Shown: piece after piece, positions 1-5,890 of the stretch
How the letters are laid out: each line of letters opens with the position of its first letter
How positions within the stretch are numbered: position 1 is the stretch's first letter
Source: Clostridia bacterium
Lineage (GTDB): Bacteria; Bacillota_A; Clostridia; Oscillospirales; SIG627
Length of the DNA: 6,656 bases
Direction of reading: 5' to 3'
Assembly: GCA_017508505.1 (NCBI GenBank)
Contig: JAFVYT010000138.1
Span: 1 to 6,656, forward strand
The notes under the pieces: generated by a model
Told to the model about the DNA's origin: nothing
What the model saw: the letters and a program-made list of their open reading frames with translations, nothing else
Databases searched by the model: none
Program-made: the position numbers and the translations under genes

Positions 1-218
1 CTCCCAAAAAGCTTTCCGGTTTTCATCCTTCTTTCTCTCTGTAACAAGGATAAAATCCACTCAAAAGCTTTTTGGAATCCAAAACCTTTTTCTCGAAAAA
101 GGTTTTGGTGGGGTATGGGGTGAAACCCCATAAAACCCCCGCGTCAGGGCAACGCCCCATAAATCTCCCGATACGGGGGGTGTATCATGACAAAAAACCG
201 AGAAGAGGAGAACGGACG
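1..218. other. Gene-free leader with repeat fragments
   Basis: No credible coding sequence lies here. Positions 1-15 (CTCCCAAAAAGCTTT) are identical to 5427-5441 inside repeat copy B, so the window probably begins inside another repeat copy. Positions 64-186 are copy A, listed separately. A TAAAAT at 51-56 could be a -10 box, but no good -35 lies 16-18 bases upstream, so the promoter of the esterase gene at 219 is not identified. The ribosome site AGAGGAG (204-210) precedes that gene. Confidence 0.6.
64..186 (+). repeat. Compound-hairpin repeat, copy A
   Basis: The copy starts with AAAGCTTTTTGGAAT and continues into a 13-bp perfect stem (79-91 with 96-108, loop CTCG). TGGGGTATGGGG follows, then a second hairpin (115-121 with 125-131, loop GAA) and a third short GGGC/GCCC stem (147-150 with 154-157). 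Positions 64-112 are identical, inverted, to 6218-6266 (copy C). Positions 104-130 are identical to 6462-6488 (copy D). The far end contains two overlapping stems: CCCG-ATA-CGGG at 167-177, and GATAC at 170-174 pairing with GTATC at 182-186. The first stem is not a simple terminator, because a G-rich module follows it rather than a T-run. The function is unknown. Confidence 0.85.
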
Positions 219-1424
219 ATGAAACGGATTTTGCTTATGCTTTTGACCCTTTCTCTGTGCCTGAGCGCCTGCTCTGCGCCCGCCGTAAAGACGGCCGAGC
301 GTGCCGAGGCGGAGCAGAAGACCGCAGAGGAAAAGACATCCGAGGAGGAACCCATGGAAAAAACGGAAGTGAAAGAAACCGAAGAGGGGAAGACGGAGGA
401 AAAGGCCCCCGTGGCACCCCTTGAAGGCTATACCCCCTTTATCTACTCTCTTGCGGATCACGTGGGGGGATATAAGATCTTCGGCAGATCCTTTGTCAAC
501 GGCTTCGGCCTGAACGTGGACTTTGCCGCAAACGGCTTTGAGCTGGAGGGTGAGTTCGGCGGAGAGGTGCTTTTGGAGTACAGCGCCGACGTCAAGACCT
601 ATTTTCAGGTCTATATCGACGGACAGCCCGGAGAGCGCATTGTGACCGGGGTCGGCCGCTCCCGCACCGTCCGCATTGCGGATGCGGTTCCCAACGGGGT
701 GCATACCCTGCGGATCGTCCGTGATACGGACGCCACCAAGGCGGGTGAGCTGATGGCCCTGAAGGCCGTGTACCTCATCGGCAAGGAGGATTCGATTCAC
801 GCCACCCCCGAGAGCGACGTCTACATCGAGTTTGTGGGGGACAGCATCACCGCAGGCAAATATACGGAAATGCAGTACGTGGAGGGAGATGCCATCCATA
901 AGGCCACCAACTCCTACGCCTATCGCACCGCCGTGGAGCTGGGGGCGGACTATTCCGTGGTGGCCCGCGGGGGCTGCGGCTTCTTCCGCGTTTCCACCTG
1001 CCCTAAGACGATGAATCAGCTCTATCCTTATCAGAACGGCTTTGCCAAGGAGCCTGTGTCCTATCAGCCCGCCCGCCGTGCGGACGTGGTGGTCCTCGCC
1101 CTCGGCACCAACGACAGCGCCTCCAACGTGAAGGAAAGCTTTGAGAACGGCACCGTCCCCTTCGCCACCTTCGAGGATGCCCTGAAGGATCAGATCCGCC
1201 TGATCCGCGAGATGCACGGTCAGGACGTAAAGATCGTTTTGCTGTACGGGATGATGAGCACCACTTGGGAAAAGGAGTTTAAGGCCACGGCCGAGTCCGA
1301 GGGCACCTATCTTTTGAAGGTGACCAAAAATCGCGCGGGCGGCAAGAACCACCCCTCCACTGCGGGACACACGGTTATGGCTACGGAGCTGGTCCGATAC
1401 CTGCGAAGCGAAGTGCTCAAATAA
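219..1424 (+). CDS. Lipoprotein SGNH/GDSL esterase (CE2-like)
   Basis: This is a predicted 401-residue surface lipoprotein esterase. The ATG at 219 is chosen because AGAGGAG (204-210) lies 8 bases upstream and a signal peptide starts at once; the in-frame ATG at 72 would translate repeat copy A. Residues 1-18 are a lipoprotein signal ending in the lipobox LSAC, with Cys18 as the lipidation site. Residues 26-62 are a Glu/Lys-rich linker. Residues of about 75-190 are a beta-rich N-terminal domain like that of CE2 carbohydrate esterases. The SGNH domain follows: GDS with nucleophile Ser209, a Gly-rich block II (251-254), GTND with Asn298, and HPSTAGH with likely catalytic His378. No Asp sits three residues before that His, so a Ser-His dyad is possible, as described for some CE2 enzymes. 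A likely substrate is acetylated polysaccharide; this is inference. The gene ends at a terminator shared with the convergent sialidase-like gene. Confidence 0.85.
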   Translation: MKRILLMLLTLSLCLSACSAPAVKTAERAEAEQKTAEEKTSEEEPMEKTEVKETEEGKTEEKAPVAPLEGYTPFIYSLADHVGGYKIFGRSFVNGFGLNVDFAANGFELEGEFGGEVLLEYSADVKTYFQVYIDGQPGERIVTGVGRSRTVRIADAVPNGVHTLRIVRDTDATKAGELMALKAVYLIGKEDSIHATPESDVYIEFVGDSITAGKYTEMQYVEGDAIHKATNSYAYRTAVELGADYSVVARGGCGFFRVSTCPKTMNQLYPYQNGFAKEPVSYQPARRADVVVLALGTNDSASNVKESFENGTVPFATFEDALKDQIRLIREMHGQDVKIVLLYGMMSTTWEKEFKATAESEGTYLLKVTKNRAGGKNHPSTAGHTVMATELVRYLRSEVLK

Positions 1425-1435
1425 CTCAAATAACG

Positions 1436-1475
1436 AAAAAAAGGGATCCGTTGCATTGCAACGGATTCCTTTTTT
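1436..1475. terminator. Bidirectional rho-independent terminator
   Basis: A 12-bp stem (1443-1454 with 1458-1469, one G-T pair, loop ATT) is flanked by seven A (1436-1442) and six T (1470-1475). It therefore gives a hairpin followed by a U-run on both strands. It lies between the convergent stop codons of the esterase (1424) and the sialidase-like gene (1483) and can end both transcripts. Confidence 0.93.
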
Positions 1476-1482
1476 GTATTCT

Positions 1483-2598
1483 TTATACGTTTTTGTCGTC
1501 CACGAACCAGCATTGAGTGGGCTTGTCGGTCTCGGCGGTGGGGCAGATCTCCTCCAGGGGGATCTTGGTGATGCCCATGCGCTGCAGGCAGAATTCCTCC
1601 TCGGGGAGGCCGCCGCGGCAGTAGGCACAGAGCATCGCGCCGTCGCGGGTGAAGAAGAGAGCAGGGTAGCAGTACCCGCGCCGCTTGTCCCCCTCGATGA
1701 CGGTGGGCAGGGACCATTTTCTTCCCTCGTCCAGACTCTTTCTCACCACCAGCGGGGTGCGATTGGCCGAGGCGGAGGTGCGGGTGTGACCGTTGTAGCT
1801 GGGTGCGGGATTGTAGACGGCGTAGAGAACACCCTCGTGCTCGGCAATCTCCAAGGGCGAGGCAGGAGAGGAGAAGGGAGAGGGCTGAGGCGTGGTGAAG
1901 GTTTGGAACAGATCGCGGCTGAAGCACTCGTACTGGAAGCCCGCGGTGGTGCGTGCCCAGAGGTATACGGTGCCGTCGCTGTATTGGTAAATGCCCGGCT
2001 CCTGCATACCGCGACCCGATTGGTTCAAGGCGGGGATCGTCAGGCGGCAGGGGGTGATGCAGAAGGTCTTGCCGTCGTCGTCGCTGACCAGAACCGTGGC
2101 AGAGGAAAAGCCGTCTGCCTTGCCGTAGCCGTAAAAGGCGTGCATGGCGACGGGGACGGCGATGCGCCCGTCCTGAAGCCGCAGGAAGCGGTCGTTGTTC
2201 ACCACGTAGTAGGAAAGGGGTGCCTGCATCTCGCAGCGCTCGGGGGTAAAGTGTACCCCGTCGGCGGAGAGGGCACGTCCGAAGCTTGTGTGGCCGTCGT
2301 TTTCCTTAATGAGAAAATAGAGGCCAACGTCGCCGTTTTGCTGCTGCAGAGCGGAGACGCTCATAATGTTGGCTACGCCGAAGTCGGAGGACTTTACAAG
2401 GATCTCGGGCTCGGACCAGGTCTCTCCCTCGTCAAGGGAGCGGATGCCTGCGATGGAGCAGGAGGCCTCGTCCCGCCAGCTGGCGGAGCAGTAGCGGCTG
2501 TATGCAAAGAGAATGCTGCCGTCCTTTAAACGGATGAAGGAGCCCTCGCTGTTGCGGGCATTGTTGCCGGAAATGGCAAGATCGAATACAAGCTTCAT
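1483..2598 (-). CDS. Sialidase-like BNR/Asp-box protein
   Basis: This is a 371-residue protein of the sialidase/neuraminidase beta-propeller superfamily. The ATG at 2596-2598 is chosen over an upstream ATG (2658) because AAAGGGG lies 9 bases before it and the upstream start would overlap the promoter. Asp-box repeats (SxDxGxxW) are visible at residues 54-61 (SLDEGETW), 172-179 (SDDDGKTF) and 288-295 (SLDEGRKW), with a weaker one near 111-117 (SADGVHF). The N-terminal block EGSFIRLKDG (18-27) and the block MQEPG (198-202) are typical of bacterial genes annotated as sialidase family or exo-alpha-sialidase. No signal peptide or membrane segment is seen, so it is probably cytoplasmic and would act on imported sugars. 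Sialic acid is not proven as the substrate, since many family members have other or unknown specificities. It is transcribed away from the 2737 gene and converges with the esterase. Confidence 0.85.
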   Translation of the reverse strand: MKLVFDLAISGNNARNSEGSFIRLKDGSILFAYSRYCSASWRDEASCSIAGIRSLDEGETWSEPEILVKSSDFGVANIMSVSALQQQNGDVGLYFLIKENDGHTSFGRALSADGVHFTPERCEMQAPLSYYVVNNDRFLRLQDGRIAVPVAMHAFYGYGKADGFSSATVLVSDDDGKTFCITPCRLTIPALNQSGRGMQEPGIYQYSDGTVYLWARTTAGFQYECFSRDLFQTFTTPQPSPFSSPASPLEIAEHEGVLYAVYNPAPSYNGHTRTSASANRTPLVVRKSLDEGRKWSLPTVIEGDKRRGYCYPALFFTRDGAMLCAYCRGGLPEEEFCLQRMGITKIPLEEICPTAETDKPTQCWFVDDKNV

Positions 2599-2628
2599 AA
2601 AAAGAAACCCCTTTCGTTTGTTTGGCTC

Positions 2629-2658
2629 ATTGTACCATAGAAAAAAGTGGAAAGTCAA
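2629..2658 (-). promoter_or_regulatory. Promoter of the sialidase-like gene
   Basis: Read on the minus strand, TTGACT (2653-2658) is the -35 box and TACAAT (2629-2634) the -10 box, separated by 18 bases. The predicted transcript starts near 2622, about 25 bases before the ATG at 2598. The -35 box is mirrored by the -35 box of the divergent promoter at 2678-2706. Confidence 0.75.
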
Positions 2659-2684
2659 GGTCGGGGCCGTGGTTTTCTTGACTT
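2652..2684. promoter_or_regulatory. Inverted repeat spanning divergent -35 boxes
   Basis: AAGTCAAG (2652-2659) and CTTGACTT (2677-2684) form a perfect 8-bp inverted repeat around a 17-base centre. Each arm contains the -35 box of one of the two divergent promoters. The symmetry may simply follow from two similar -35 boxes, or it may be an operator for a dimeric regulator that controls both genes. Confidence 0.4.
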
Positions 2685-2706
2685 ATTTTGCGACATTTGT
2701 TATGAT
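2678..2706 (+). promoter_or_regulatory. Promoter of the 2737 gene
   Basis: TTGACT (2678-2683) and TATGAT (2701-2706) are separated by 17 bases, close to the sigma-A consensus. The predicted start of transcription is near 2713, giving a leader of about 24 bases that carries the ribosome site AAGGAGG (2723-2729). Confidence 0.85.
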
Positions 2707-2736
2707 AGAAAAAAGACGAATCAAGGAGGCAGGTTG

Positions 2737-4122
2737 ATGAACGGACAGGGAAATCGGGAGAGAAAAGCACACCGACCCGGGGGAATCTTTCCCCTTTTGG
2801 CGGTGGCGCTCACCGTGGTGAGCCTCGTGGGGCTCTTTTCCTATCTTTCTCCCGCGTCGGCGCTTTCCCGAGCCTTGGAAAAAACGGAGAAGATCTGGGC
2901 GAAAAAGGAGAACGTGCTCCTCTTCGTGGGCTCCGCTCTGCAGTCCGGAAGCCTTTCGGTGGAGGGGGACGGCCTATCTCTGCAGTATGAGGCCGCCCTC
3001 CCCGACGGGGCGAGCCTTGAGATGAAGAAGGGCGGCGAGGACGTGGGTCTTTATGCCGGCGGGGACGAGGTCGTTTTGGAGACCTCGCTTCTCGAGGACG
3101 TGCTCTCCGATGAGCGCGTGGGTGCCTACGCCGCGTGGTGCGAGAGCGCCTTTGTCGAGGCAGGCCGCGAGGAAACGGCTCTGATGCCGTTGTTTTTGGC
3201 CGCAAGCGACCCCGCCCTTTCCGATGAAAAGAGCATGGAGAATCTGACGGACGAGCTCTATCGTGCCGCAAAGCCCTCCGTGGAGCGGGAAAAAACCGAG
3301 CTTTTGGGAAAAAGCGAACAAAGCGCCACCCGCTATCGCATTTCTCTTTCCTCGGAACGGCTCTCGGCGTGTGCCAAGACCCTGACCCGTGCCTTGGAAA
3401 AGGAGGCGAGCCGTGCCGCCCTCGGTGCGCGGCTGGATCTGATGCTTTCTCTTCTTCCTGCCGTGGAGGGGGTACATCTTTCCTCGGAGGCGCTCCTTGC
3501 TGACAAGGCGCTGGAGGCTTTCTGCGAGGCGGCGGAGGAGAGCGAGCTGACTCTGGACTTTTACGTTTGCGGCGGTGTTGTGGCCGCCTTCGGCCTGGAG
3601 GGGGAGTGGGACGGCGCGACTCTTTCCCTGTCCCTGTTTCTGGGGGAGAAGCCCGCAAAGGAGGAGCAGAGCCTGACCTTGACCCTGTCCCCCGACGGGG
3701 AGGAGGAGCTGGTCCTGCGCGCCAAGGGAGCCGTCACCGACGACTCCGAGCAGGCGTTCATCCGCACCTTCTCCTATGAGCTGACGGACTCCTCCGATAC
3801 CTATCTTGCAGAGAAAAAGAGCGGCGAGGTGCGCTTTTCCTGGGGCAGAGCCCGAGGGGACGTAGGAATGCGGCTCATTACGCCCGAGGGAGAATGGAAC
3901 GTGGGCGGCACCGTGGAGGAATATAAGGAAAAAAAGAGCATCCGTCTGTGCCTTTCCCGCTTTGAGCGGAATAAGGAGAATCTTTTGGAGGGAGAGCTTT
4001 CCCTTCACATCTCCCCCGAGGCAGAGCCGAAGGAGCCCCCGGAGGCTGACGGCGCACTGTTTTCCGAAGGAGAGGAGCGGGCTTCCCTTTTGGCGCTCCT
4101 GACCGAAAGCGAGGAGCCCTGA
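2737..4122 (+). CDS. Membrane-anchored or exported protein, unknown
   Basis: This is a 461-residue protein that I do not recognise. The ATG at 2737 is chosen because AAGGAGG (2723-2729) lies 7 bases upstream and a promoter lies just before it; an in-frame extension to 2647 would run through that promoter. A basic N-terminus (residues 1-15) is followed by a hydrophobic segment at about 17-37. An AxA-like site, ASA, sits at 40-42, so the segment may be a cleaved signal peptide or an uncleaved anchor. The remaining 420 residues or so are acidic and Glu/Leu/Ser-rich. They show runs of alternating polar and hydrophobic residues that suggest beta sheets (for example around residues 67-102), interleaved with helical Ala/Glu/Leu stretches. 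No cell-wall anchor or catalytic motif is evident. The protein probably lies outside the membrane. It shares a divergent promoter region with the sialidase-like gene; a functional link is only inferred from that. Confidence 0.8.
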   Translation: MNGQGNRERKAHRPGGIFPLLAVALTVVSLVGLFSYLSPASALSRALEKTEKIWAKKENVLLFVGSALQSGSLSVEGDGLSLQYEAALPDGASLEMKKGGEDVGLYAGGDEVVLETSLLEDVLSDERVGAYAAWCESAFVEAGREETALMPLFLAASDPALSDEKSMENLTDELYRAAKPSVEREKTELLGKSEQSATRYRISLSSERLSACAKTLTRALEKEASRAALGARLDLMLSLLPAVEGVHLSSEALLADKALEAFCEAAEESELTLDFYVCGGVVAAFGLEGEWDGATLSLSLFLGEKPAKEEQSLTLTLSPDGEEELVLRAKGAVTDDSEQAFIRTFSYELTDSSDTYLAEKKSGEVRFSWGRARGDVGMRLITPEGEWNVGGTVEEYKEKKSIRLCLSRFERNKENLLEGELSLHISPEAEPKEPPEADGALFSEGEERASLLALLTESEEP

Positions 4123-4192
4123 AAGGGAAAAAGAAGGAAAAATCGTGCATTTTTGGTAATAAGTCACAAAGTTTTAACAAAAATTTAGTAAA

Positions 4193-4205
4193 ACAATTGA
4201 ATTGT
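4193..4205. promoter_or_regulatory. Palindrome overlapping a -35 box
   Basis: ACAATT-G-AATTGT is a perfect 6-1-6 palindrome in an AT-rich stretch. It overlaps the TTGTCA -35 box (4202-4207) of the next promoter, a common place for a repressor operator. It may also be chance in AT-rich DNA. Confidence 0.3.
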
Positions 4206-4230
4206 CAAATCGCCTAAGTTTCGATATAAT
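4202..4230 (+). promoter_or_regulatory. Strong promoter of the DUF6273-like gene
   Basis: TTGTCA (4202-4207) and a perfect TATAAT (4225-4230) are separated by 17 bases. The upstream stretch from about 4140 to 4201 is A/T-rich with A and T runs, as in an UP element. Together with the optimal ribosome site this predicts high expression. The leader is about 34 bases. Confidence 0.85.
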
Positions 4231-4270
4231 ATTGTTAACTCATCCTATGTGATTTTTTAAGGAGGAAATT

Positions 4271-5311
4271 ATGGCAGAAAAAGAAAAGAAGGTTCCCGCC
4301 GAGGAAGCTGCAGAGAAGATCGAAGCAGTTGTTCCCGAAGAAAAGAAGGAAAAGGGCGAAAAGAAGCCTTTCCCCACCACGCTGGTTTCCATCATCGTTG
4401 CCGCCGTTCTGGTGGTTGGCGTTGTTGCATTCCTTTTGGTCGGCTTCATTTCCGGCTCCAACGCTGCAAACAATTACAACGCAAACAAGTATGAGGCAGC
4501 CTACAAGGCTTCCACCACGGCATTCTTTATGGATGGCGAGACCAAGTGTGCCATCGTTGAGGCATACGTAGAGAACGTACTCTGCGAGCAGGGTCGCTAC
4601 GTTGAGGCCGCCGAGCTCATCGAGGATACCAAGTGGGTTTCCGCCTTCAAGAAGGACGGCACCGAAATCACCCCCGAAGAGAGAGTGAAGAGCCTCTACG
4701 AGAAGAACGGCAAGCTTGCTATGTTCAAGGTCGGCAGCGTTGCTGAATTCGGCGAATACACCGGTGAGAAGATCTCTTGGGTCGTTCTCCAGGTGAAGGA
4801 AGAGAAGATCGGCAACGAAACCCACAAGATCGCTTACGTTATGACGCGCGACGTAGTGGACAACCCCATGGGCTGGGGCGCTAAGAATACCTGGGAAGAC
4901 AGCAACCTGAAGACCACCGCTGAGGCATTCTACAATCTGTTCTCCATGAAGCTCTCCGCTGCCGAGAAGGCCAGCATCCTTGAGACCACCATCGCAGTTC
5001 CCGAGGGAGAGGCTAAGGCTAAGGTTTGGGTTCCCTCCGTTGCAGAGATCGAGGCTATGCTTGCCGACGAGGCTCTGAAGGGCTACGTTCTGGCTGAGCC
5101 CAACGAGCACGCAAAGTCTCTGTCCGTTAAGCCCAGCGTGGGCGACAAGGGCACCGCTTACTACCTGAGAGACCTCGGTAAGAAGGACGGTCAAACCCAG
5201 TTTGCTGCAGGCGTTAACGGTAAGGGCGAGCTCAAGGACGGTATGGGTATGGATACCGTACGCGGTATCGGTGTTCGTTACTGCATGGCCATCGACCTTG
5301 GCGCAAAATAA
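4271..5311 (+). CDS. Single-pass membrane protein with DUF6273-like domain
   Basis: This 346-residue protein starts at an ATG five bases after AAGGAGG (4259-4265). Residues 1-35 are a Lys/Glu-rich cytoplasmic tail, and residues 37-61 form one strongly hydrophobic transmembrane helix, so the rest should face outward. Residues of about 68-145 look helical, with TPR-like pieces (NKYEAAYKAS at 72-81 and QGRYVEAAELI at 107-117). Residues of about 152-343 resemble DUF6273. The matching landmarks are FGEYTGEKISWVVL (160-173), WEDSNLK (208-214), the LS..E pattern near 228-232, VWVPSVAEIE (252-261), YYLRDLG (297-303) and GIGVRYCMAIDL (332-343). The family is common in gut Clostridia and its biochemical role is not established. 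Codon use is strongly biased to AAG, GAG and GTT/GCT, unlike the upstream gene, which with the promoter suggests an abundant protein. It is monocistronic, ending at the terminator at 5321-5353. Confidence 0.85.
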   Translation: MAEKEKKVPAEEAAEKIEAVVPEEKKEKGEKKPFPTTLVSIIVAAVLVVGVVAFLLVGFISGSNAANNYNANKYEAAYKASTTAFFMDGETKCAIVEAYVENVLCEQGRYVEAAELIEDTKWVSAFKKDGTEITPEERVKSLYEKNGKLAMFKVGSVAEFGEYTGEKISWVVLQVKEEKIGNETHKIAYVMTRDVVDNPMGWGAKNTWEDSNLKTTAEAFYNLFSMKLSAAEKASILETTIAVPEGEAKAKVWVPSVAEIEAMLADEALKGYVLAEPNEHAKSLSVKPSVGDKGTAYYLRDLGKKDGQTQFAAGVNGKGELKDGMGMDTVRGIGVRYCMAIDLGAK

Positions 5312-5320
5312 GATCGCAAC

Positions 5321-5353
5321 AAAAAAGACCACCCTACGAGGTGGTCTTTTTTT
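5321..5353 (+). terminator. Rho-independent terminator
   Basis: A 7-bp stem GACCACC/GGTGGTC (5327-5333 with 5340-5346, loop CTACGA) is followed by seven T (5347-5353) and preceded by six A (5321-5326). It starts 10 bases after the stop codon of the DUF6273-like gene. Confidence 0.93.
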
Positions 5354-5365
5354 CTTGCGTTTTTC

Positions 5366-5404
5366 CTTGGAACCCTTTCTTGGAACCCTTTCTTGGAACC
5401 CTTT
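5366..5404 (+). repeat. Three tandem 13-bp units
   Basis: The unit CTTGGAACCCTTT is repeated perfectly three times (5366-5378, 5379-5391, 5392-5404). The third copy is also the left arm of the first hairpin of repeat copy B. The pattern looks like duplication of a hairpin arm by replication slippage. Confidence 0.9.
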
Positions 5405-5600
5405 TTCGAGAAAAAGGGTTCCAAACCTCCCAAAAAGCTTTAGGTGGATTTTCTTTCTTGGAGCAGATGGAAAAAAATAGTTTTTAAAGTTTTTGGGGGT
5501 TCCAAGGGGACTTTTTTCAAAAAGTCCCCTTGGTGGGGTATGGGGCAAAGCCCCATAAAGCCCCCGTCGGGGCAAAGCCCCATAAACCCCCGCCTCGGGG
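5393..5600 (+). repeat. Compound-hairpin repeat, copy B
   Basis: This is the most complete copy. Hairpin 1 is a perfect 14-bp stem (5393-5406 with 5411-5424, loop CGAG). A spacer starting CTCCCAAAAAGCTTT (5427-5441) leads to hairpin 2, a stem of 14-15 bp (5502-5516 with 5519-5533). Then come TGGGGTATGGGG, a hairpin ATGGGGC/GCCCCAT (5540-5546 with 5550-5556), a GGGGC/GCCCC stem (5569-5573 with 5577-5581) and a C-rich/G-rich end near 5586-5600. The G-rich half abuts the stop codon of the XRE gene. Positions 5312-5605 hold no gene besides this copy, the tandem repeats and the terminator. Confidence 0.85.
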
Positions 5601-5605
5601 CCGGT

Positions 5606-5806
5606 TTAGTCTTTCCGATAGGCCATTACGTCCTCGAGACCGCAGTCCAGCGCGGCGCAGAGCTTGTTGAGCGTTTTCGTTTCCATATTTTCGTTTGCGC
5701 GGAGTCTGCGCACCGTTTTGCTGTCAATGCCGCACTTCTCCCGAAGCCAGTAGGTGCTCTTCCCCTTGGCCTCAAGCGTTTTCCACAGCGGATCGAATAC
5801 GATCAT
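5606..5806 (-). CDS. XRE/Cro-type HTH regulator
   Basis: This is a 66-residue protein, essentially a single helix-turn-helix domain of the Cro/C1 (HTH_26-like) type. Residues of about 17-63 contain the pattern WLREKCGIDSKTVRRL (20-35), with the recognition helix at about 28-36, followed by LNKLCAALDCGLEDVM (46-61), which is typical of the C-terminal helices. The ATG at 5804-5806 is chosen because AAGGGGGTG precedes it (5812-5820 on the minus strand) and the domain begins at once; a longer frame reaching 5995 would run antisense through the AbrB-like gene. Such small proteins usually bind DNA as dimers and often control their own promoter. The gene is divergent from the AbrB-like gene over 84 bases. 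No strong minus-strand promoter is seen, suggesting low expression. Its stop codon lies against repeat copy B and no separate terminator is evident. Confidence 0.85.
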   Translation of the reverse strand: MIVFDPLWKTLEAKGKSTYWLREKCGIDSKTVRRLRANENMETKTLNKLCAALDCGLEDVMAYRKD

Positions 5807-5818
5807 TTCTTCACCCCC

Positions 5819-5847
5819 TTGACAATTCTTATTATGGGGGTTATAAT
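5819..5847 (+). promoter_or_regulatory. Perfect consensus promoter of the AbrB-like gene
   Basis: TTGACA (5819-5824) and TATAAT (5842-5847) are separated by exactly 17 bases, the full sigma-A consensus. Predicted transcription starts near 5854, giving a leader of about 37 bases. The -35 box lies next to the ribosome site of the divergent XRE gene. A promoter this strong ahead of a regulator normally needs repression. Confidence 0.9.
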
Positions 5848-5874
5848 CTCGATTATTAAGGGGATATAATCCCC
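5843..5874. promoter_or_regulatory. Palindromic operator candidates
   Basis: Two inverted repeats occur in tandem: ATAAT-CTCG-ATTAT (5843-5856), which covers the -10 box, and GGGGAT-ATA-ATCCCC (5860-5874), just after the predicted transcription start. In addition, ATGGGGGTTATAATC (from 5834) and AAGGGGATATAATCC (from 5858) are related direct repeats 24 bases apart. Their position suits repression of the AbrB-like gene by the XRE protein or by the AbrB-like protein itself. Binding is inferred, not shown. Confidence 0.55.
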
Positions 5875-5890
5875 ATAGAGAGGTGGCACT

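Noticed and set aside
72..218. N-terminal extension of the esterase to ATG 72
   Set aside because: It would translate repeat copy A; the signal peptide and ribosome site fit the start at 219.
144..1628. Long minus-strand reading frame opposite the esterase
   Set aside because: It crosses the terminator, has no ribosome site or domain, and is a shadow of the G/C-rich coding frame.
1456..2529. Long plus-strand frame opposite the sialidase-like gene
   Set aside because: The minus-strand frame has clear Asp boxes, a promoter and a ribosome site; this frame starts inside the terminator stem.
2974..4167. Minus-strand frame opposite the unknown exported protein
   Set aside because: No ribosome site or recognisable domain; the plus-strand gene has promoter, ribosome site and signal segment.
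4180..4208. Minus-strand promoter from TTGACA at 4203-4208
   Set aside because: No -10 box lies 16-18 bases away on that strand and no gene follows it.
4235..5575. 446-residue minus-strand frame opposite the DUF6273-like gene
   Set aside because: It spans a terminator and repeat copy B and is explained by codon bias of the plus-strand gene.
5444..5869. Plus-strand frame through repeat B and the XRE gene
   Set aside because: It is repeat sequence joined to antisense of the HTH gene, with no ribosome site.
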